DNA of 7,499 nucleotides from an uncultured Sutterella sp. (lineage in GTDB: Bacteria; Pseudomonadota; Gammaproteobacteria; Burkholderiales; Burkholderiaceae_F), in the NCBI GenBank assembly GCA_905192805.1, contig CAJJMF010000129.1, positions 1-7,499 on the forward strand, given 5' to 3'. The position numbers were made by a program, and so were the translations under genes. Shown one piece after another: positions 5,901 to 7,499 of the stretch (position 1 is the first letter of the stretch; the number at the start of each line of letters is the position of its first letter). Below the pieces are notes generated by a model. The model was not told where the DNA came from. It was given only the letters and a program-made list of their open reading frames with translations, and did no database searches.

Positions 5901-7382
5901 TTAGGGCGTCGTGGACGGGGCGGTATCGGTTGTTTCGGCTGGCGTCGCGTCCGCTTTCGGGGAGGCCGCGTTTTGCGGTGGTTTGCTTCCCTTGGGCGGC
6001 GTGGTTTTATCCGCAGCGGACTTCGCGGCGGGTTTGGCCTTCAAAATGTACCGATTGACCGCTCGGTTATGATCTTTTAAGTTCGTACTAAATTCGCTAC
6101 TCCCATCCCCACGCGAGACAAAGTAGAGGTACTTGGTCTCCTCGGGGTTGAGCGTTGCTTTCAAGGCCGTCACCCCAGGCGTACCAATCGGTGTCGGGGG
6201 GAGGGCCGGAATCTTGTAGGTATTGTACGGGGTAGCCGTATCCAAGTCTTTCTTGGTGATATTGCCATTGAAATTCGGCCCAATGCCGTAAATCACGGTC
6301 GGGTCGGTTTGCAGTGGCATTTGCTTTTCGAGTCGGTTATGAAAGACCGACGCAATCTTGGGACGATCCGCTTCCAGTCCCGATTCTTTTTCCACGATCG
6401 AGGCCAAAATGAGCGCTTCGTAGGGGGTGGTGAGTTTCACGTCGGCGCTGCGCTTAGCCCAGAGGTCCGTGAGGAGCTTTTGCTGACGCGAGAGCGCTAA
6501 CTTCATCACCGCTAAGTCCGTCACGCCTTCGGCGTAGCGGTACGTATCGGGGGCTAAAAAGCCTTCAGGGGACTTCACGGTTTGCCCGGCTAATGCTTCC
6601 CAATCGGCAATCCCCAACGCCTCAACGAGTGCTTCGTTACTCATCTCGGCCGTTTGGTGCACGAGCCCCGGCGCTTCATTAAAGCGCTTACGCACTTCCC
6701 AGATGGTCGCGCCCTCAGGGATACGAATCGAGCCTTCGATCATCGCCCCTTTGCCCAAGACGTCTAAGAGCTGCGCCGGGGTGAGGGTCGTGGAAAATTT
6801 GTAGCGCCCTTTATGCAACTGGGCGAGGTGGTTCGGGTGGAGTTTCGCCGCCACCTTCATTAACCAATTCGGAAAGTCGTAGCCTGCTTGACGCAACTTT
6901 TCCGCCACTTGAATACTCGTGTCCCCATCGGTCACGCGAATAATCGCAAAGTGCGGGTGTTCCATATCATCAGTGGGCTGCAACACGTCCCCATCGGCGT
7001 TTGTCAATTGAGTCGCGGTATCCGAATTCTTGGTGAGATCGCTCGCTACGGGCACCTTAAAGGGAAGGGGCCGTTGATAGACCATCCACTTCGCGCCGTA
7101 ATACCCGCCAAGGGCACCGCCCGCTAAAAACACCACGAGCGCGAGCCCCACCCAGCGGCCACGATGGCCTTTATTTTCGGGCGGTGGTGTATTGCCGTTA
7201 GCGTCCTGGGGAGCGTCTTTTTTATCCTCAGTTTTTTCCTTCACCTCCGCAGAGGCTTCTGCGCTCGGAGGCACGGGAGACTCGGCGGGTTTTGCCTCGC
7301 TCGTGACGCTAGACGTGGCCTCGGTGGGACGCACCGTGTCGGGCGTCTCGGTCGATGGCGTACTGGAATCGGAAGAACTCAC
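5901..7382 (-). CDS. mltG: Endolytic murein transglycosylase MltG (YceG-like)
   Basis: MltG cleaves nascent glycan strands in the inner-membrane zone of the periplasm and is thought to set where strand elongation ends. The 493-residue product has one membrane helix (about 77-98) after a ~70-residue hydrophilic Ser/Thr/Pro/Glu tail, implying an N-in, C-out topology. A LysM-like region covers about 140-225 (VTDGDTSIQVAEKL onward). The catalytic YceG core includes SPEGFLAPDTYRY (271-283), the LASIVEKESG motif with the essential Glu region (326-335), and LQTDPTVIYGIG (357-368). Residues ~448-493 are an Ala/Pro/Lys/Thr-rich tail. Both tails make it much longer than the ~340-residue Escherichia coli protein. 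Translation starts at a GTG (7380-7382) with GAGG six bases upstream. ygfZ follows in the same direction. Confidence 0.95.
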   Translation of the reverse strand: MSSSDSSTPSTETPDTVRPTEATSSVTSEAKPAESPVPPSAEASAEVKEKTEDKKDAPQDANGNTPPPENKGHRGRWVGLALVVFLAGGALGGYYGAKWMVYQRPLPFKVPVASDLTKNSDTATQLTNADGDVLQPTDDMEHPHFAIIRVTDGDTSIQVAEKLRQAGYDFPNWLMKVAAKLHPNHLAQLHKGRYKFSTTLTPAQLLDVLGKGAMIEGSIRIPEGATIWEVRKRFNEAPGLVHQTAEMSNEALVEALGIADWEALAGQTVKSPEGFLAPDTYRYAEGVTDLAVMKLALSRQQKLLTDLWAKRSADVKLTTPYEALILASIVEKESGLEADRPKIASVFHNRLEKQMPLQTDPTVIYGIGPNFNGNITKKDLDTATPYNTYKIPALPPTPIGTPGVTALKATLNPEETKYLYFVSRGDGSSEFSTNLKDHNRAVNRYILKAKPAAKSAADKTTPPKGSKPPQNAASPKADATPAETTDTAPSTTP

Positions 7383-7468
7383 GGCTCACCTCAAAGGAAG
7401 ACGGGTAAAGAAAAGAAAGCAAACAGCGTTATGGACGGTATTTTGCCCACCGAATAGGTTTGTTCGGG

Positions 7469-7477
7469 ATTTTAGCA
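7469..7477 (-). promoter_or_regulatory. Possible extended -10 promoter for mltG
   Basis: On the - strand, TGC directly precedes TAAAAT (7474 down to 7469), giving the extended -10 pattern TGnTAAAAT. No good -35 lies 17 bases upstream, near the window edge. The start site would be about 80 bases before the mltG GTG. Transcription could equally come from a gene outside the window. Confidence 0.3.
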
Positions 7478-7499
7478 AAGCGCACTTGCTTGCGCCTTT

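Overview
The window reads as chromosomal DNA of a Gram-negative bacterium of moderate GC content. The conserved anchors are a proteobacterial-type mltG (septal lytic transglycosylase) followed by ygfZ (folate-binding Fe-S maintenance protein). Together with a Sec-exported flavodoxin-fold reductase and a RelB/DinJ-like protein, they would suit a host-associated betaproteobacterium such as the Sutterellaceae. That placement is a low-confidence guess; Proteobacteria is much safer. No tRNA, rRNA, CRISPR array or recognisable transposon is visible.

Left half (1-3555), + strand. The first reading frame (48-686) is homologous to the C-terminal third of the 517-residue protein encoded at 981-2534. 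The two share an LTELP block, a G-x-x-AGF block and an LDV-x-x-WD...AKAF block in the same order and with nearly the same spacing. The first frame has an in-frame TAA directly before its only early start (a TTG) and no ribosome binding site there, so it looks like the tail of an interrupted or shortened paralogue. It ends in a strong intrinsic terminator (710-742). An AT-rich spacer then carries a near-consensus sigma-70 promoter (810-838) for the intact paralogue. Next comes a structured leader (2618-2692) with a six-codon reading frame and competing hairpin arms, ahead of an exported flavodoxin-fold quinone-reductase-like protein (2701-3555).

Right half (3580-7499), - strand. A hairpin at 3580-3612 separates the convergent blocks. 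The gene at 3616-4479 encodes a RelB/DinJ-like ribbon-helix-helix N-terminus joined through a disordered linker to an unrecognised C-terminal domain, and no toxin gene lies beside it. Its 378-base upstream region holds a 10-bp tandem repeat and a small palindrome that could be operators. The mltG-ygfZ pair (7382 to 4858) has 53 bases between the genes and ends in a perfect 12-bp terminator hairpin (4787-4822).

MltG and YgfZ are housekeeping functions (end-of-strand glycan cleavage and Fe-S enzyme upkeep). The left half is accessory in character. The points most worth a second look are the interrupted paralogue, the leader before the reductase gene, and the toxin-less RHH fusion with its repeat-bearing upstream region.
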